Shown here one piece after another: positions 17,335 through 26,870 of a stretch of DNA of 64,000 nt. The stretch covers positions 336,169 through 400,168 of the forward strand of contig NZ_LFIJ01000001.1 of NCBI RefSeq assembly GCF_001187555.1, read 5' to 3'. The notes under the pieces were generated by a model that saw only the letters and a program-made list of their open reading frames with translations, did not search any database and was not told the origin of the DNA. Both the position numbers and the translations under genes were made by a program. Numbering within the stretch: the stretch's first letter is position 1; each line of letters starts with the position of its first letter. This stretch comes from Gilvimarinus polysaccharolyticus (GTDB lineage Bacteria; Pseudomonadota; Gammaproteobacteria; Pseudomonadales; Cellvibrionaceae).

Positions 17335-18006
17335 ATGACTATGTTTGATTTTTTTCTGTATCAGATAAACTACCTTTCCTTGGCCGATTATTTAGGGACG
17401 TTTACCTTTGCCCTAAGTGGTGCGTTAGTTGCGCAAAAGCGTTCTATGGATTTGTTTGGTATTTTGGTGGTGGCTTTTTGTACCGCGGTCGGTGGCGGTA
17501 CTTTACGTGACTTATGCTTGGGACTTGGCCCAGTCACTTGGGTGCGCGAGCCAATTTACCTTGTCGTTATTGCCGCAGCCGCCGGTGCTGCGTTGTGTGT
17601 GCGCAATTTGTCGTCGGCTGCTTTTTTAAAAGCGATGCTGTTTTTTGATGCGTTTGGTCTTGCGGTATTTGCTGTTATTGGCGCTCAAGTTGCTATGGCT
17701 CAAGCACAGCATTCGGTATCGATTGTCATTATTATGGGAGTTGTTACCGGTGTTGCGGGCGGCATGTTGCGCGATATTATTTGTAATGAAGTGCCGCTGG
17801 TTTTGCAAAAAGAGGTGTATGCCAGTGCTGCAGGGGTAGGCGCTGCACTTTATTATGGTTTGTCGCAGTACGATCTGCCCGAGGTTGTGACCCTTGCTGT
17901 GCCGATAATCGCGACCTTAGGTTTGCGGATTTTATCTGTAAGCCGCAACTGGTCTTTACCTGTTTTTCAGCCATTAAATCAAAGTAATATTCACTTAAAT
18001 CAATGA
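17335..18006 (+). CDS. TRIC-like / UPF0126 (YadS) membrane protein
   Basis: Polytopic inner-membrane protein of the UPF0126 family, structurally related to trimeric intracellular cation channels. Two glycine-rich repeats are seen: GTFTFALSGALVAQKRSMDLFGILVVAFCTAVGGGTLRDL and the equivalent FGLAVFAVIGAQVA...GVVTGVAGGMLRDII. The GGGxxRD motif appears in each half, as expected for the internal duplication. I chose the ATG at 17335 (223 residues, close to the usual length). A GTG at 17269 would add 22 residues and cannot be excluded. Channel activity in bacteria is family knowledge; the physiological ion is unknown. Confidence 0.85.
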   Translation: MTMFDFFLYQINYLSLADYLGTFTFALSGALVAQKRSMDLFGILVVAFCTAVGGGTLRDLCLGLGPVTWVREPIYLVVIAAAAGAALCVRNLSSAAFLKAMLFFDAFGLAVFAVIGAQVAMAQAQHSVSIVIIMGVVTGVAGGMLRDIICNEVPLVLQKEVYASAAGVGAALYYGLSQYDLPEVVTLAVPIIATLGLRILSVSRNWSLPVFQPLNQSNIHLNQ

Positions 18007-18015
18007 GAACTTAGT

Positions 18016-18351
18016 ATGTCTTTACCTCCTTGTCCAAAATGTCAGTCTGAATTTACCTATGAAGATCAAGCTCTACTGGTTTGTCCTGAGTGTGGGCATG
18101 AATGGGATAAAACATCGGGGCCAGATGAAGAACAAGCGCTATCGGTCAAAGATGCTAACGGCAATGACTTGCTTGAAGGCGATAACGCCACTTTAATTAA
18201 AGACTTAAAAGTGAAAGGCAGCTCTAGTGTTATCAAGATCGGTACAAAAATTAAAATAAACAGAATTGTCGATGGGGATCATAATATTGATTGCCGAGTG
18301 GACAAAATTGGGCCGATGATGTTGAAATCAGAGTTCGTTAAAAAGAGTTAG
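18016..18351 (+). CDS. yjdM: Zinc-ribbon protein YjdM (PhnA family)
   Basis: A 111-residue cytosolic protein with an N-terminal zinc ribbon (CPKCQSEF...CPECGHEW) and a C-terminal beta domain ([38 protein letters not shown]), the standard YjdM arrangement. The old name PhnA refers to alkylphosphonate genes, but a role in phosphonate use is not established for this family. It starts 9 bp after the TRIC-like gene, so it is probably in the same operon. Confidence 0.9.
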   Translation: MSLPPCPKCQSEFTYEDQALLVCPECGHEWDKTSGPDEEQALSVKDANGNDLLEGDNATLIKDLKVKGSSSVIKIGTKIKINRIVDGDHNIDCRVDKIGPMMLKSEFVKKS

Positions 18352-18517
18352 TCTTGTTTAGGCTCGGCCTTTTAAGCGTTACCTCGGTGATTAAACGCCA
18401 TCACAGCTATGATGTATTAAGTATAAATAATACAGATGCTGGGGGACGGCAGTTTAAAAGTTAGGATCGCGCCTAGATATCGACCGCCAATAGAGTGCCT
18501 GCTTGGTTGTGAGGGGA

Positions 18518-18541
18518 ATTCGGCACATCCATGTGCCGAAT
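18518..18541. terminator. Hairpin downstream of yjdM and the cellulase gene
   Basis: ATTCGGCACAT and its exact complement ATGTGCCGAAT with a 2-nt centre. No T-run follows on either strand, so termination is uncertain; it lies between the convergent yjdM and cellulase genes. Confidence 0.4.
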
Positions 18542-18586
18542 ATAAGGTGCCGTTAGGCTTTTGCTTGACTGTCGTACAGCCGGTGT

Positions 18587-21500
18587 TTAATTGTCACACA
18601 CGCTGCCACTAACGGTAGGCACTAAGGCGTTAGCCGAGCCTTTATTCACCTGGAAGCCAAACTCGGTAGACTGCCCCGGTGCTATGGAGCCGTTCCAGCT
18701 GAGGTTGCTCGCGCTGTGAGGGTTAGAGCCGGTAACATTCGCGTTCCAAGTATTCACCAATGATGAGCCATCACTGTAAGCCCAGTTAACATTCCAGCCA
18801 TTAATTGCACTGGAACCGTTGTTGGTGATGCGAATTAATCCGGTGTAGCCGCTGTTCCACTCGTTGCTGATAATGTACTCACATTGACCACTACCGGTTG
18901 CAGCCTCGACGGTGACATTGCTAGTGGCGCTGTCTGTGTCGCTGCCATCGCTGGCGGTTAAGGTTACCGTGTAGCTTCCGGCGCTGGCATAGCTGGCACT
19001 GGTGGTTTGGCCCGTAGCATTTTGGCCGTTGCCTAAGTCCCAGTTAAAGCTCAGAGTGTCGCCATCCGGGTCGGCCGAGCAGCTGGCGTCGAGGTTGACA
19101 GTTTGCCCAACATTAACGGTGATGTTAGCCGGGGTGAGACAAGCCACAGGTGCGGTGTTGACCGGTTCGCTGACGGCGCTCAAGGTAATCACATCGGGAG
19201 TGCCTACTTCGGCTCCAGTGTTATCCAAGGCGGTTAAACTTACGCTAAAGTCGCCCACTGAGTTAGGCGCGGTAAGTACCACACTGTTGCCGCTGGTAAC
19301 GTCGCTGATGAGCATGCTGTTAATCCGCACTCGCACGCCATCGGCATTGGCTAGGTTAAATTGCACAGTAAAGTCAGCGCCCAATTCTACTTCGGTGCCA
19401 TTAGCCGGTGAGCTGATAGCCACTGAAGGTACTAACTCGGCCTCGACCTGGATATCCACCATAGCAGGGTCCGACACAGCACCGGCATCGTCACTTACCG
19501 TGTAGGTTAAGCTATCGCTACCGCTAAAACCGGTATCTGGCGTGTAGGTTAAAGTGGCCCCAGTACCGCTTAAGGTGCCATTGCTCGGTGCGCCAGTCAC
19601 ATTGTATTGTGTCACGCTACCGTCGCTGTCCGAACCTTCCAGCTGAATGCTTACGGCGGTTTCAAAGGCAGTGGTTACGGTGAGATCGTTTGCCGTTGGT
19701 AGGCAGTTCACGCCACTGCTACCACCACAGCCGCCACTGGGCTCTTCACCTTGCAGTAAACCGTCGTCGCCATAAACTGGGATGGTCTCGGATGGATAGC
19801 CATACTGATTACTGGGGTTGCTGTAAGCTGCCATCCACGACGGGTCGTTACTGTTGTCCCATACGTTGGCCGGAACGTTGGTGGGGAGTGATGCGCGAAA
19901 TTGTACTTCGCGCCGATGTGCCGATTGCCCACCTGGATAGATTACATCGCCATTAAAACTAACCTCGGTGTAGTAAATATGATCGGCAGGATTGCCCCAA
20001 GGGTGAGGGCCGGTGACGCTGCTAGCTTGGGAGTAAGCGGTAGATATAGTGACATCACTGGCACTATAGCCAGCGGCGTATACCTCACTTAAGTCGTAAA
20101 AATAGCGAAAGTACAAATCGTCGCGACCCTGCGCCGGTGTGGTGCTGCGGTTTTGAATGACCGCCCTAATTTCAACGTGGCGATCACCGGCACTGTTGAT
20201 GGTAGCGCCCACCAGATATTCATCATCCAGGGGTGGCTCTGCCGGTGGAAATTGCGACTCGGGCAACGGGTTACCACCGTAATCGTTGTAGAGTGCGGCA
20301 ACGGCGCTGGTAAAGCCTGAGTTATAGTCTACGGCTACCTCATTCATAATGTAGTCGCCACGATCTTCTGTGTAGTTGGTGTCTGCATCGGGACCGCCGA
20401 CTACCGCACCATAAAGAATGTGTCGTTGTTGCGTGGGTACTTGCAGGCTGTCAGCCCACGAGCCGTGTGAGCCACGGTGGTGAACATTGGTTGGGAAGTT
20501 ATTGCCATAACCTACTTGGTAACTGCGGTTGGCGGGGTTATCACCTAAGATATAATCGATTTGCGATAAACCAAAATCTTGATAGCGATTGTATAGCGGG
20601 TCAGAGCTGCCCAAGGCGTCGGCGTAATACAGCGATAGGTAGGCGATGTTAGCAGCGTAACGGTTTACGCCCCAGCCAGAACTGTCTACCACTACCACGC
20701 CGCCAGGAGTCCGATTACCGTTGCCAATACTCCAGTGGTCAAGATAACGTTGCGCGTCGTCGTGATAACGTTGATCGCCCACCAGTGCCGCCATCATTAC
20801 ATATACCCCATAAGCTTTATCGTTCCAGCCTAAGGACCAGGTATAAACCGGCGTGTTGGATTGGGTTTCGCTACCCATTTGGTCGTAATAGCCTATGGCC
20901 TTGGTAAGGTAGTCGTTATTGCCGGTAGCGCGCCATAACCAAAGTGCGCTCCATGCCATTTCATCCCAGTAAACGCCGTAGGTAGAGTTGTAAAAGGCTT
21001 TGGCGTCGGTGATGCAGTTGGAGTACGCATTGTCGGTGCCATCAGTGCCGGTGGTTTGTTCGGCAAAGGCAAACAGTTGCTCGGCATGGGTTAGCAAGGT
21101 ACTGGCGTATGCGGCGTCGGTAGTTTGAAACACCATAGATGACGACGCCATGGCCGCAGCGGTTTCGGCGGCAAGGTCAGGGCCTGGGCAGCTTAAATCA
21201 ATTTTCATTGATTGCCGTGATTCAGGAATTTTGTGGTGAACGACCTCGGCAGGACCCCAAAAGGTATGGTCAGCCGAGCCTACCCCCACTTGACCGTATA
21301 GTACATTGGGCGATGGGTGCGCGTTAATAAAGTAGTCGTTGACAAAGCGTAGGTTGTTTAGCAAGTGATCCAGTTGGCCGGAGTCTTGATATGCTTGTCG
21401 GTAGTCAACTGCGCCCCAAGCTAATAAAGTGGTGGTGGCGGCCATTGGGAAGCCGAACTTTACGTGGTCGCCAGCGTCAAACCAACCGCCGCGTAAATCG

Positions 21501-21709
21501 ATGCCAACATCATCACCGTCAGTCGGGGTAGAATCTCCGCGCCAAGGGACACGGTTCCACTCGGGCAGTGGGCCGGCTTGTTGGGCTTCGTAAAAATACA
21601 AGGACTTTTGCAAGGCCTCGCCGTAATTTTGAGTTTGGGCGTTGCTTTGTTGTGCCGCAACTAAGGATATTGTGCAGGCGATATGGGCTGCTATTTTATT
21701 AATTTTCAA
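18587..21709 (-). CDS. Modular GH9 endoglucanase (GH9-CBM3-like, Ig/PKD modules, CBM2)
   Basis: Secreted cellulase. I chose TTG at 21709 as start: AGGAG lies 7 nt upstream and the next residues form a proper signal peptide (KINKIAAHIACTISLVAAQQSNAQ), whereas longer frames place this signal internally. Of 1040 residues, about 27-500 are the GH9 catalytic domain, with DAGDHVKFGFPMA near 78 (nucleophile-side aspartates), HHRGSHG (the conserved H-R) and YIMNEVAVDYN (acid/base Glu). Next comes a CBM3c-like domain (about 500-650), a short Gly/Ser/Cys linker, a cadherin-like domain, an Ig-like domain, a PKD domain (SADPDGDTLSFNWDLGNG) and a C-terminal CBM2 with paired cysteines. GH9 joined to CBM3c usually gives processive endoglucanases. 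No other cellulase is adjacent. Confidence 0.9.
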   Translation of the reverse strand: MKINKIAAHIACTISLVAAQQSNAQTQNYGEALQKSLYFYEAQQAGPLPEWNRVPWRGDSTPTDGDDVGIDLRGGWFDAGDHVKFGFPMAATTTLLAWGAVDYRQAYQDSGQLDHLLNNLRFVNDYFINAHPSPNVLYGQVGVGSADHTFWGPAEVVHHKIPESRQSMKIDLSCPGPDLAAETAAAMASSSMVFQTTDAAYASTLLTHAEQLFAFAEQTTGTDGTDNAYSNCITDAKAFYNSTYGVYWDEMAWSALWLWRATGNNDYLTKAIGYYDQMGSETQSNTPVYTWSLGWNDKAYGVYVMMAALVGDQRYHDDAQRYLDHWSIGNGNRTPGGVVVVDSSGWGVNRYAANIAYLSLYYADALGSSDPLYNRYQDFGLSQIDYILGDNPANRSYQVGYGNNFPTNVHHRGSHGSWADSLQVPTQQRHILYGAVVGGPDADTNYTEDRGDYIMNEVAVDYNSGFTSAVAALYNDYGGNPLPESQFPPAEPPLDDEYLVGATINSAGDRHVEIRAVIQNRSTTPAQGRDDLYFRYFYDLSEVYAAGYSASDVTISTAYSQASSVTGPHPWGNPADHIYYTEVSFNGDVIYPGGQSAHRREVQFRASLPTNVPANVWDNSNDPSWMAAYSNPSNQYGYPSETIPVYGDDGLLQGEEPSGGCGGSSGVNCLPTANDLTVTTAFETAVSIQLEGSDSDGSVTQYNVTGAPSNGTLSGTGATLTYTPDTGFSGSDSLTYTVSDDAGAVSDPAMVDIQVEAELVPSVAISSPANGTEVELGADFTVQFNLANADGVRVRINSMLISDVTSGNSVVLTAPNSVGDFSVSLTALDNTGAEVGTPDVITLSAVSEPVNTAPVACLTPANITVNVGQTVNLDASCSADPDGDTLSFNWDLGNGQNATGQTTSASYASAGSYTVTLTASDGSDTDSATSNVTVEAATGSGQCEYIISNEWNSGYTGLIRITNNGSSAINGWNVNWAYSDGSSLVNTWNANVTGSNPHSASNLSWNGSIAPGQSTEFGFQVNKGSANALVPTVSGSVCDN

Positions 21710-22224
21710 AATAACTCTCCTAGTGATTGTCGTCCGAATGCGCATTACAAGTGTTAAGATGTCACTGTGGTTACGTAAACGGTCCATGATGTAAAAAACG
21801 ACATAAAGTTTTTAACCCTTGGGGTTATGTACTAAACCATTATTGCGATTCACTTAGTGATAAACGCACACAAGGCTTTTATCCAATCGCCCGCGTAGTT
21901 TGAGTAATCTTGATTCAGGCGTGTTGTGCATACGTCACGAAAAATCGAAATTAAATGAGTGTGTTGTCACGCTCTTGCGATAAATGTGAGGCATATATAG
22001 CCTAGAAGTAAAAATGATTTATGCCAGTTATTATTTTAATTAATCAAAATGGATGTCATTTTTAATTTAAATATAAAATACTTTTTTTCAGTGTTAGGTT
22101 AATGGTTTTATTGGTTCTATTTTTTATGAAAATTAATATGGTTGAGTTGTTTGTCATTGTTTTTTCTTTGTGAGATTAATGCGCCATTGTGGCTTGGTCA
22201 GGTTCAATTTAAGAGGGAAGGTGT
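21710..22224. other. Regulatory gap between cellulase and dsbB-like gene
   Basis: About 515 bp without a gene. The cellulase-proximal half holds an 8-bp palindrome TTACGTAA at 21771-21778, 62 bp upstream of the TTG start, a possible operator. The part from about 22000 to 22160 is strongly AT-rich. No promoter could be assigned with confidence. Confidence 0.4.
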
Positions 22225-22749
22225 ATGGCGTCGAAATTTTGTTCTCGTGTATTGTTGTTGGCTAATGCGAGTTGTTTTTGGTGGGCCATAGCGGGCCTGA
22301 TGTTGGCGCTAGAGGTTGGCGCGCTGTTGTTTCAGCATGTTTGGCAGTATTACCCCTGTGAGGTGTGCATTTATGTACGGGTATGGGTAGCGGGGCTATT
22401 TTTTGTTGCACTTATTGCGTTGCTACTTAAACGTTATTGTTGGGGGCGTTTACTGTGTGTGCTGAGTGGCTTAGCTCTAGCGTTTGGGTTGGCCAATGAA
22501 AGCTGGAACCTTGTTAAAATCGAATACGGCATTGGTAATGGTAGTAGTTGTGCTTTTAAAGCCAACTTTCCCAGTTGGGCTCCGCTGGACGCTTGGTTGC
22601 CCTCGATGTTTGAGGTGCAAGATTTTTGTAAGGCAACTCCCGAGCTACTGTTTGGTATCACCATGACGCATATGTTAGTAGCTGTAAGTGTTGGCTTGAT
22701 CGTACTGTTCGGCACAGCTTTACTGGGTGTTTTCTTCACTAAATCATAA
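22225..22749 (+). CDS. DsbB-like disulfide bond formation protein
   Basis: Inner-membrane protein expected to oxidise a periplasmic thiol partner and pass electrons to quinone. The 174-residue product has four membrane helices, the redox pair CEVC (about 47-50) at the top of helix 2, and a periplasmic loop with a second cysteine pair (SSCAFKANFPSW...VQDFCKATPEL), matching DsbB/DsbI. GGGAAGG precedes the ATG. No dsbA partner adjoins, so the partner lies elsewhere. A weak hairpin (GCCTAGCG/CGCTAGGC, about 22774-22799) follows before the convergent metE. Confidence 0.85.
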   Translation: MASKFCSRVLLLANASCFWWAIAGLMLALEVGALLFQHVWQYYPCEVCIYVRVWVAGLFFVALIALLLKRYCWGRLLCVLSGLALAFGLANESWNLVKIEYGIGNGSSCAFKANFPSWAPLDAWLPSMFEVQDFCKATPELLFGITMTHMLVAVSVGLIVLFGTALLGVFFTKS

Positions 22750-22808
22750 CGCTATTGGCAGAGCCTAGCGATTTTCTGTATCACACAAAACCGCTAGGCA
22801 TCTGTTTG

Positions 22809-25085
22809 CTACGCCGATAAGCGCAGTGTTTTAGCGGCGCTCACCATGTTTTTAAGTGCCGGTAATACTTCGCTCCACTGGCGAGTTTTTAGTCCGCAAT
22901 CGGGGTTTACCCACAACCGCTCGGTGGGGATTCGCTCGCCGGCTTTGCTCATTAAATTAATAATATGTGCTTGGCTCGGAATATTAGGCGAGTGAATGTC
23001 GTACACCCCAGGGCCAATATCGTTAGGGTAATTAAAGTGATCAAATGCATCCAATAGCTCCATGTTCGAGCGCGATGTTTCTATGGTGATCACATCGGCA
23101 TCCATATGGGCGATGGATTCGATAATATCGTTAAACTCTGAATAACACATATGGGTGTGAATTTGTGTTTCATCACTCACGCCATTGGCGGTAATTCTAA
23201 AGCACTCTATCGCCCAGTCTAGGTAACCTTGCCATTGGCTTTTACGCAGCGGTAAGCCTTCACGCAAGGCGGCTTCGTCAATTTGTATAATGCCCACTCC
23301 AGCGTGTTCTAAATCTTGCACTTCATCGCGAATGGCCAGGGCCAGTTGTTTACACGTTTCCGCGCGAGGCTGGTCATCGCGTACAAAGGACCAATTTAAA
23401 ATAGTGACAGGCCCTGTGAGCATGCCCTTTAATGGTTTGTCAGTAAGTGACTGAGCGTACTGTGTCCAGGCGACAGTCATGGCGTTGGGACGACTGATGT
23501 CACCAAATAAGATTGGTGGTTTTACGCAGCGTGAACCGTAAGACTGTACCCAACCGTACTGACTAAAAACATAACCTTCTAATTGCTCGCCAAAGTATTC
23601 AACCATATCGTTGCGTTCGGCTTCGCCGTGCACTAAAACGTCTAACTCTAACGCCTCTTGTTCGCGCACTGATCGTTTGATCTCCGCTTTTATCCGTGTT
23701 TGATAATCGTCTAAAGGCAGCTCGCCACTTTTAAATTGACGCCGTGTTTGACGAATATCCAGTGTCTGCGGAAACGAGCCAATAGTGGTAGTGGGATAAG
23801 CTGGCAAGTTAAACCGTAAACGCTGTTTTTGCGCCCGTACAGCGTAAGAGTTTTGCCGCTCGCCCAAGGTTTTGTTGATGCTAGCGACTCGTGCGCGCAC
23901 CGCCTGATTATTAACGCGATCAGATTGTTTACGTGCCGCAACAGCTTTGGCGTTGGCGGCAAGCTCGGCGGCAACGGCGCTGCGGCCCTCGTTTAAGGCG
24001 GTGGCAACAATACGCAACTCATCGAGTTTTTGCGTGGCAAATGCCAACCAATTCTTAACCTCAGGGTCGAGTGCTTGCTCGGCCGCTAGGTCGACCGGTA
24101 CATGCAGTAGTGAGCATGACGGCGCCAGCCATAACCGCTCGCCTAGTTTTGCGGCAAAGGGTTCTAACCAATCGAGAGTCGCGTTGAGGTCGGTTTTCCA
24201 AATGTTACGGCCATTAATAATACCGAGCGATAAAATTTTATGGCTGGGTAGCCAGTCAATGATTTTTTCTACCTCTGCAGGTGCGCTGATCGCATCGACA
24301 TGTATCCCCGCGACGGGCAGCTCACAAGTGAGTTTTAAATTGTCGGCAAGCTCGCCAAAGTAGGTGGCCAACAGTAGTTTTACTGGCGCACTTTTTAACG
24401 TGTGATAAGCCACATTAAGCGCGTGTTGCCAATGACTGTCTAGCTCTGTCACCAATACTGGCTCATCTATTTGCAGCCACTCTATGCCTTCGCCAGCTAA
24501 TACTTGCAGCAGCTCGCTATACACCGGTAGCAACTTATCCAGCAATGCTAAGCGGTCGTTGTCATCTTTACTTTTACCCAGCCAAAGATAGGTAATGGGG
24601 CCAACAATAACCGGCTTGGCATTAATGTTTTGTTGCCGCGCTTCGGCCAATTGCGCCAGCAGCCGTTCGGGGTTAAGGGTAAAGCTATCATCGGTGCTAA
24701 ATTCAGGGACGATGTAATGGTAATTGGTGTCAAACCATTTGGTCATTTCGCCGGCATGCACAGACTGACAGTCGCTATCGTTGCCCGAGCGGCCGCGGGC
24801 AATACGAAAGTAGTTGTCTAGCGTCGAGCCGGTTAAACCTTTTACCCGTGAGGGGATATGTCCCAGAGTAAAGCTAGTATCTAGTACTTGGTCGTAAAAC
24901 GAAAAATCACCCACTGGCACCCAGTCGAGCTGGTTTTGAGCTTGCCAGTGACGTGCGCGCAGGGTTTCTCCTGTGTGTTGTAGTTCTTGTTCAGATAATT
25001 GCCCTTTCCAGTATCCCTCTTGAGCAAATTTTAATTCGCGCTTGGCGCCTATGCGGGGAAACCCCAAATTATGTGTCGTTGCCAT
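22809..25085 (-). CDS. metE: Cobalamin-independent methionine synthase MetE
   Basis: Transfers the methyl group of 5-methyltetrahydropteroyl-polyglutamate to homocysteine in the last step of methionine synthesis. The 758-residue length and two-barrel layout are standard. The N-terminus [22 protein letters not shown] binds folate. The C-terminal half holds [21 protein letters not shown], the zinc-ligand segment [10 protein letters not shown] (His and Cys) and [11 protein letters not shown] (Cys). The gene is divergent from metR with a MetR-type box between, so it is expected to be MetR-activated. Confidence 0.97.
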   Translation of the reverse strand: MATTHNLGFPRIGAKRELKFAQEGYWKGQLSEQELQHTGETLRARHWQAQNQLDWVPVGDFSFYDQVLDTSFTLGHIPSRVKGLTGSTLDNYFRIARGRSGNDSDCQSVHAGEMTKWFDTNYHYIVPEFSTDDSFTLNPERLLAQLAEARQQNINAKPVIVGPITYLWLGKSKDDNDRLALLDKLLPVYSELLQVLAGEGIEWLQIDEPVLVTELDSHWQHALNVAYHTLKSAPVKLLLATYFGELADNLKLTCELPVAGIHVDAISAPAEVEKIIDWLPSHKILSLGIINGRNIWKTDLNATLDWLEPFAAKLGERLWLAPSCSLLHVPVDLAAEQALDPEVKNWLAFATQKLDELRIVATALNEGRSAVAAELAANAKAVAARKQSDRVNNQAVRARVASINKTLGERQNSYAVRAQKQRLRFNLPAYPTTTIGSFPQTLDIRQTRRQFKSGELPLDDYQTRIKAEIKRSVREQEALELDVLVHGEAERNDMVEYFGEQLEGYVFSQYGWVQSYGSRCVKPPILFGDISRPNAMTVAWTQYAQSLTDKPLKGMLTGPVTILNWSFVRDDQPRAETCKQLALAIRDEVQDLEHAGVGIIQIDEAALREGLPLRKSQWQGYLDWAIECFRITANGVSDETQIHTHMCYSEFNDIIESIAHMDADVITIETSRSNMELLDAFDHFNYPNDIGPGVYDIHSPNIPSQAHIINLMSKAGERIPTERLWVNPDCGLKTRQWSEVLPALKNMVSAAKTLRLSA

Positions 25086-25163
25086 GTTGGCCTCCTAGTC
25101 AGTAAGGGCGCCAGTGTAGGGTGGCCAGCCTATGATTAAAAATGGTATTAATTCATTGTTCTA

Positions 25164-25176
25164 TGAATTATATTCA
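25164..25176. promoter_or_regulatory. MetR binding site between metE and metR
   Basis: TGAATTATATTCA fits the MetR consensus TGAA-N5-TTCA exactly. A second inverted repeat, ATTCAT...ATGAAT, overlaps it on the left. The site lies 32 bp before the metR start and 79 bp before metE. Confidence 0.8.
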
Positions 25177-25207
25177 TGTCTTGTGGGGCGAATATAAGAG
25201 GGTAGTT

Positions 25208-26095
25208 ATGATCGAGCGCAGCCATTTGGCAATTTTACGCGCAGTAGAGCAACACGGATCGCTCACCGCAGCGGCGCAGCGATTGCACCTAACGCAATCG
25301 GCGTTAAGCCATGCGATAAAAAAGCTAGAGCAACAATTGGGCACGCCGATCTGGCAGCGTGAAGGGCGCAACTTACGCCCCACCCAGGCCGGGCAATACT
25401 TATTAGGGCTGGCCGGGCGCTTGTTACCGCAGTTTGAGCATGCCGAAGGTGTGATCTCTCGTATGGCGGCTGGTGAACGCGGGATACTGCGAATCGGGAT
25501 GGAATGCCACCCCTGTTATCAGTGGTTATTAAAGATAGTGGGCCCTTACTTAAGCGCTTGGCCAGGGGTCGATGTCGATGTAAAGCAACAGTTTCAATTT
25601 GGCGGCATGGCGGCGCTGTTTGGCCATGATATTGATTTGATCGTGACCCCCGACCCACTGTATAAGCCAGGGGTCGAGTTTACCCCTGTATTTGATTACG
25701 AGCAGGTGTTGGTGGTGGCGGCTAACCATCCGCTGGCCCAAGTAAGTTTTGTAACCCCCGCGCAATTAATTACCGAGGTGTTAATTTCATACCCAGTCCC
25801 AGTAGAGCGATTGGATATTTACAGCCACTTTATGTTGCCGGCCGGAGTGGCGCCGCGCCGCCATAAAACCATTGAGACGACCGATATTTTATTACATACG
25901 GTGGCTGTAGGTCGTGGTGTTGCCGCGTTGCCGCGCTGGCTGGTAGCCGAGTATGCCGCCAGTTTACCCATCAAGGCGATTAGCTTGGGGGAGCGGGGGC
26001 TGCATAAACATATTTATGTGGGAGTGCGAGCGGCCGATCGGGGGATAGATTATCTGGATGCGTTTATCCAGCAAGCAGCTACCCCGCAGCCATAA
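25208..26095 (+). CDS. metR: LysR-type regulator MetR
   Basis: Homocysteine-responsive activator of methionine genes. The N-terminal helix-turn-helix (MIERSHLAILRAVEQHGSLTAAAQRLHLTQSALSHAIKKLEQQLG) is typical of LysR regulators and matches MetR. The remaining residues form the effector domain. I chose the ATG at 25208 (295 residues, with AAGAGGG just upstream) over the in-frame ATG at 25142, because the longer form would translate through the MetR box. Divergent from metE, the classic arrangement. A strong hairpin follows at 26128-26159. Confidence 0.93.
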   Translation: MIERSHLAILRAVEQHGSLTAAAQRLHLTQSALSHAIKKLEQQLGTPIWQREGRNLRPTQAGQYLLGLAGRLLPQFEHAEGVISRMAAGERGILRIGMECHPCYQWLLKIVGPYLSAWPGVDVDVKQQFQFGGMAALFGHDIDLIVTPDPLYKPGVEFTPVFDYEQVLVVAANHPLAQVSFVTPAQLITEVLISYPVPVERLDIYSHFMLPAGVAPRRHKTIETTDILLHTVAVGRGVAALPRWLVAEYAASLPIKAISLGERGLHKHIYVGVRAADRGIDYLDAFIQQAATPQP

Positions 26096-26127
26096 ATCAC
26101 ACCGAGGCGTTAGTGTTGCCTTAACGT

Positions 26128-26159
26128 AAACCGGCGGACTCTTGCGAGTCCGCCGGTTT
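26128..26159. terminator. Bidirectional terminator after metR
   Basis: A 14-bp perfect stem (AAACCGGCGGACTC with complement) and a 4-nt loop between the convergent metR and DUF2780 genes. Confidence 0.85.
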
Positions 26160-26196
26160 GTCGAGCATCAAATTGAGGCTGTCGCTTGGGGAGGTA

Positions 26197-26664
26197 TTAA
26201 TTGCCCCAAATACTGCCCAGTTGGCCGAGTAGCTCGCCGCCGCCATTGCTGCCTATATAGCTCATCAAAATGGGGGTGAACTGGCTAACCAGCGCGGGGT
26301 CTAGGCCCAGTGCGCTAAACGCCGATGTTACGCCATCCATGCTGCTGATTGAGCCCATCAGCGATGAGGCCAGTCCACCGCTAGAGTCGCCGGTAGGGAT
26401 AATATCTTTAAGCAACGCGCTGTTATCGTCCGATAACGTGCTGCTGGCCAAAGCCATTAGAGCCGAGGTACCACCGGCGGCTTGCGCTGGCGAGATTCCG
26501 AGTTGCTCGGTTAGGCTCGACATGAGCCCAGATGCTTGCTCCGTGCTTTCTTGGGTGCTACTGACAGCGTCAGTTAAGCTTTTTAAGTTTAATGATTTTG
26601 GCTCTTCGGCCAAGCTGGCCTGGGCTAAAACGCACAAGCTGATGCTTGCTATTAGCTTTTTCAT
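26197..26664 (-). CDS. DUF2780 family exported protein
   Basis: A 155-residue protein with a signal peptide (MKKLIASISLCVLAQASLAEE) and a helical, Gly/Ser/Ala-rich mature part. The stretch SLMSSLTEQLGISPAQAAGGTSALMALASSTLS and the later GLASSLMGSISSMDGVTSAFSALGLDPALVSQFTPILMSYI fit the DUF2780 (VcgC/VcgE) family. Function is unknown; periplasmic location is inferred from the signal. Monocistronic and convergent to metR. Confidence 0.75.
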   Translation of the reverse strand: MKKLIASISLCVLAQASLAEEPKSLNLKSLTDAVSSTQESTEQASGLMSSLTEQLGISPAQAAGGTSALMALASSTLSDDNSALLKDIIPTGDSSGGLASSLMGSISSMDGVTSAFSALGLDPALVSQFTPILMSYIGSNGGGELLGQLGSIWGN

Positions 26665-26870
26665 GGTGGTTCCTTGCGCTATTAGGCGTGTTCGTCTTCG
26701 TGGCGAGCACGCTGGAGTTGATCGGTATTTATATCACAGCCACTAAAAAATTAAAGCAGTGATTACTCCGCTGGCGGTTGCTACAAACTGTGGCTCGCAG
26801 GGCAGCGCCGCTAAAGTAATTCGTGTTAACCTTGTGGCGGATAAAATCGCGCCTTAGGAGACGCCAAGTA

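Noticed and set aside
25142-25207. Longer MetR with 22 additional N-terminal residues
   Set aside because: The extra segment translates through the MetR operator, and a good ribosome site stands before the ATG at 25208.
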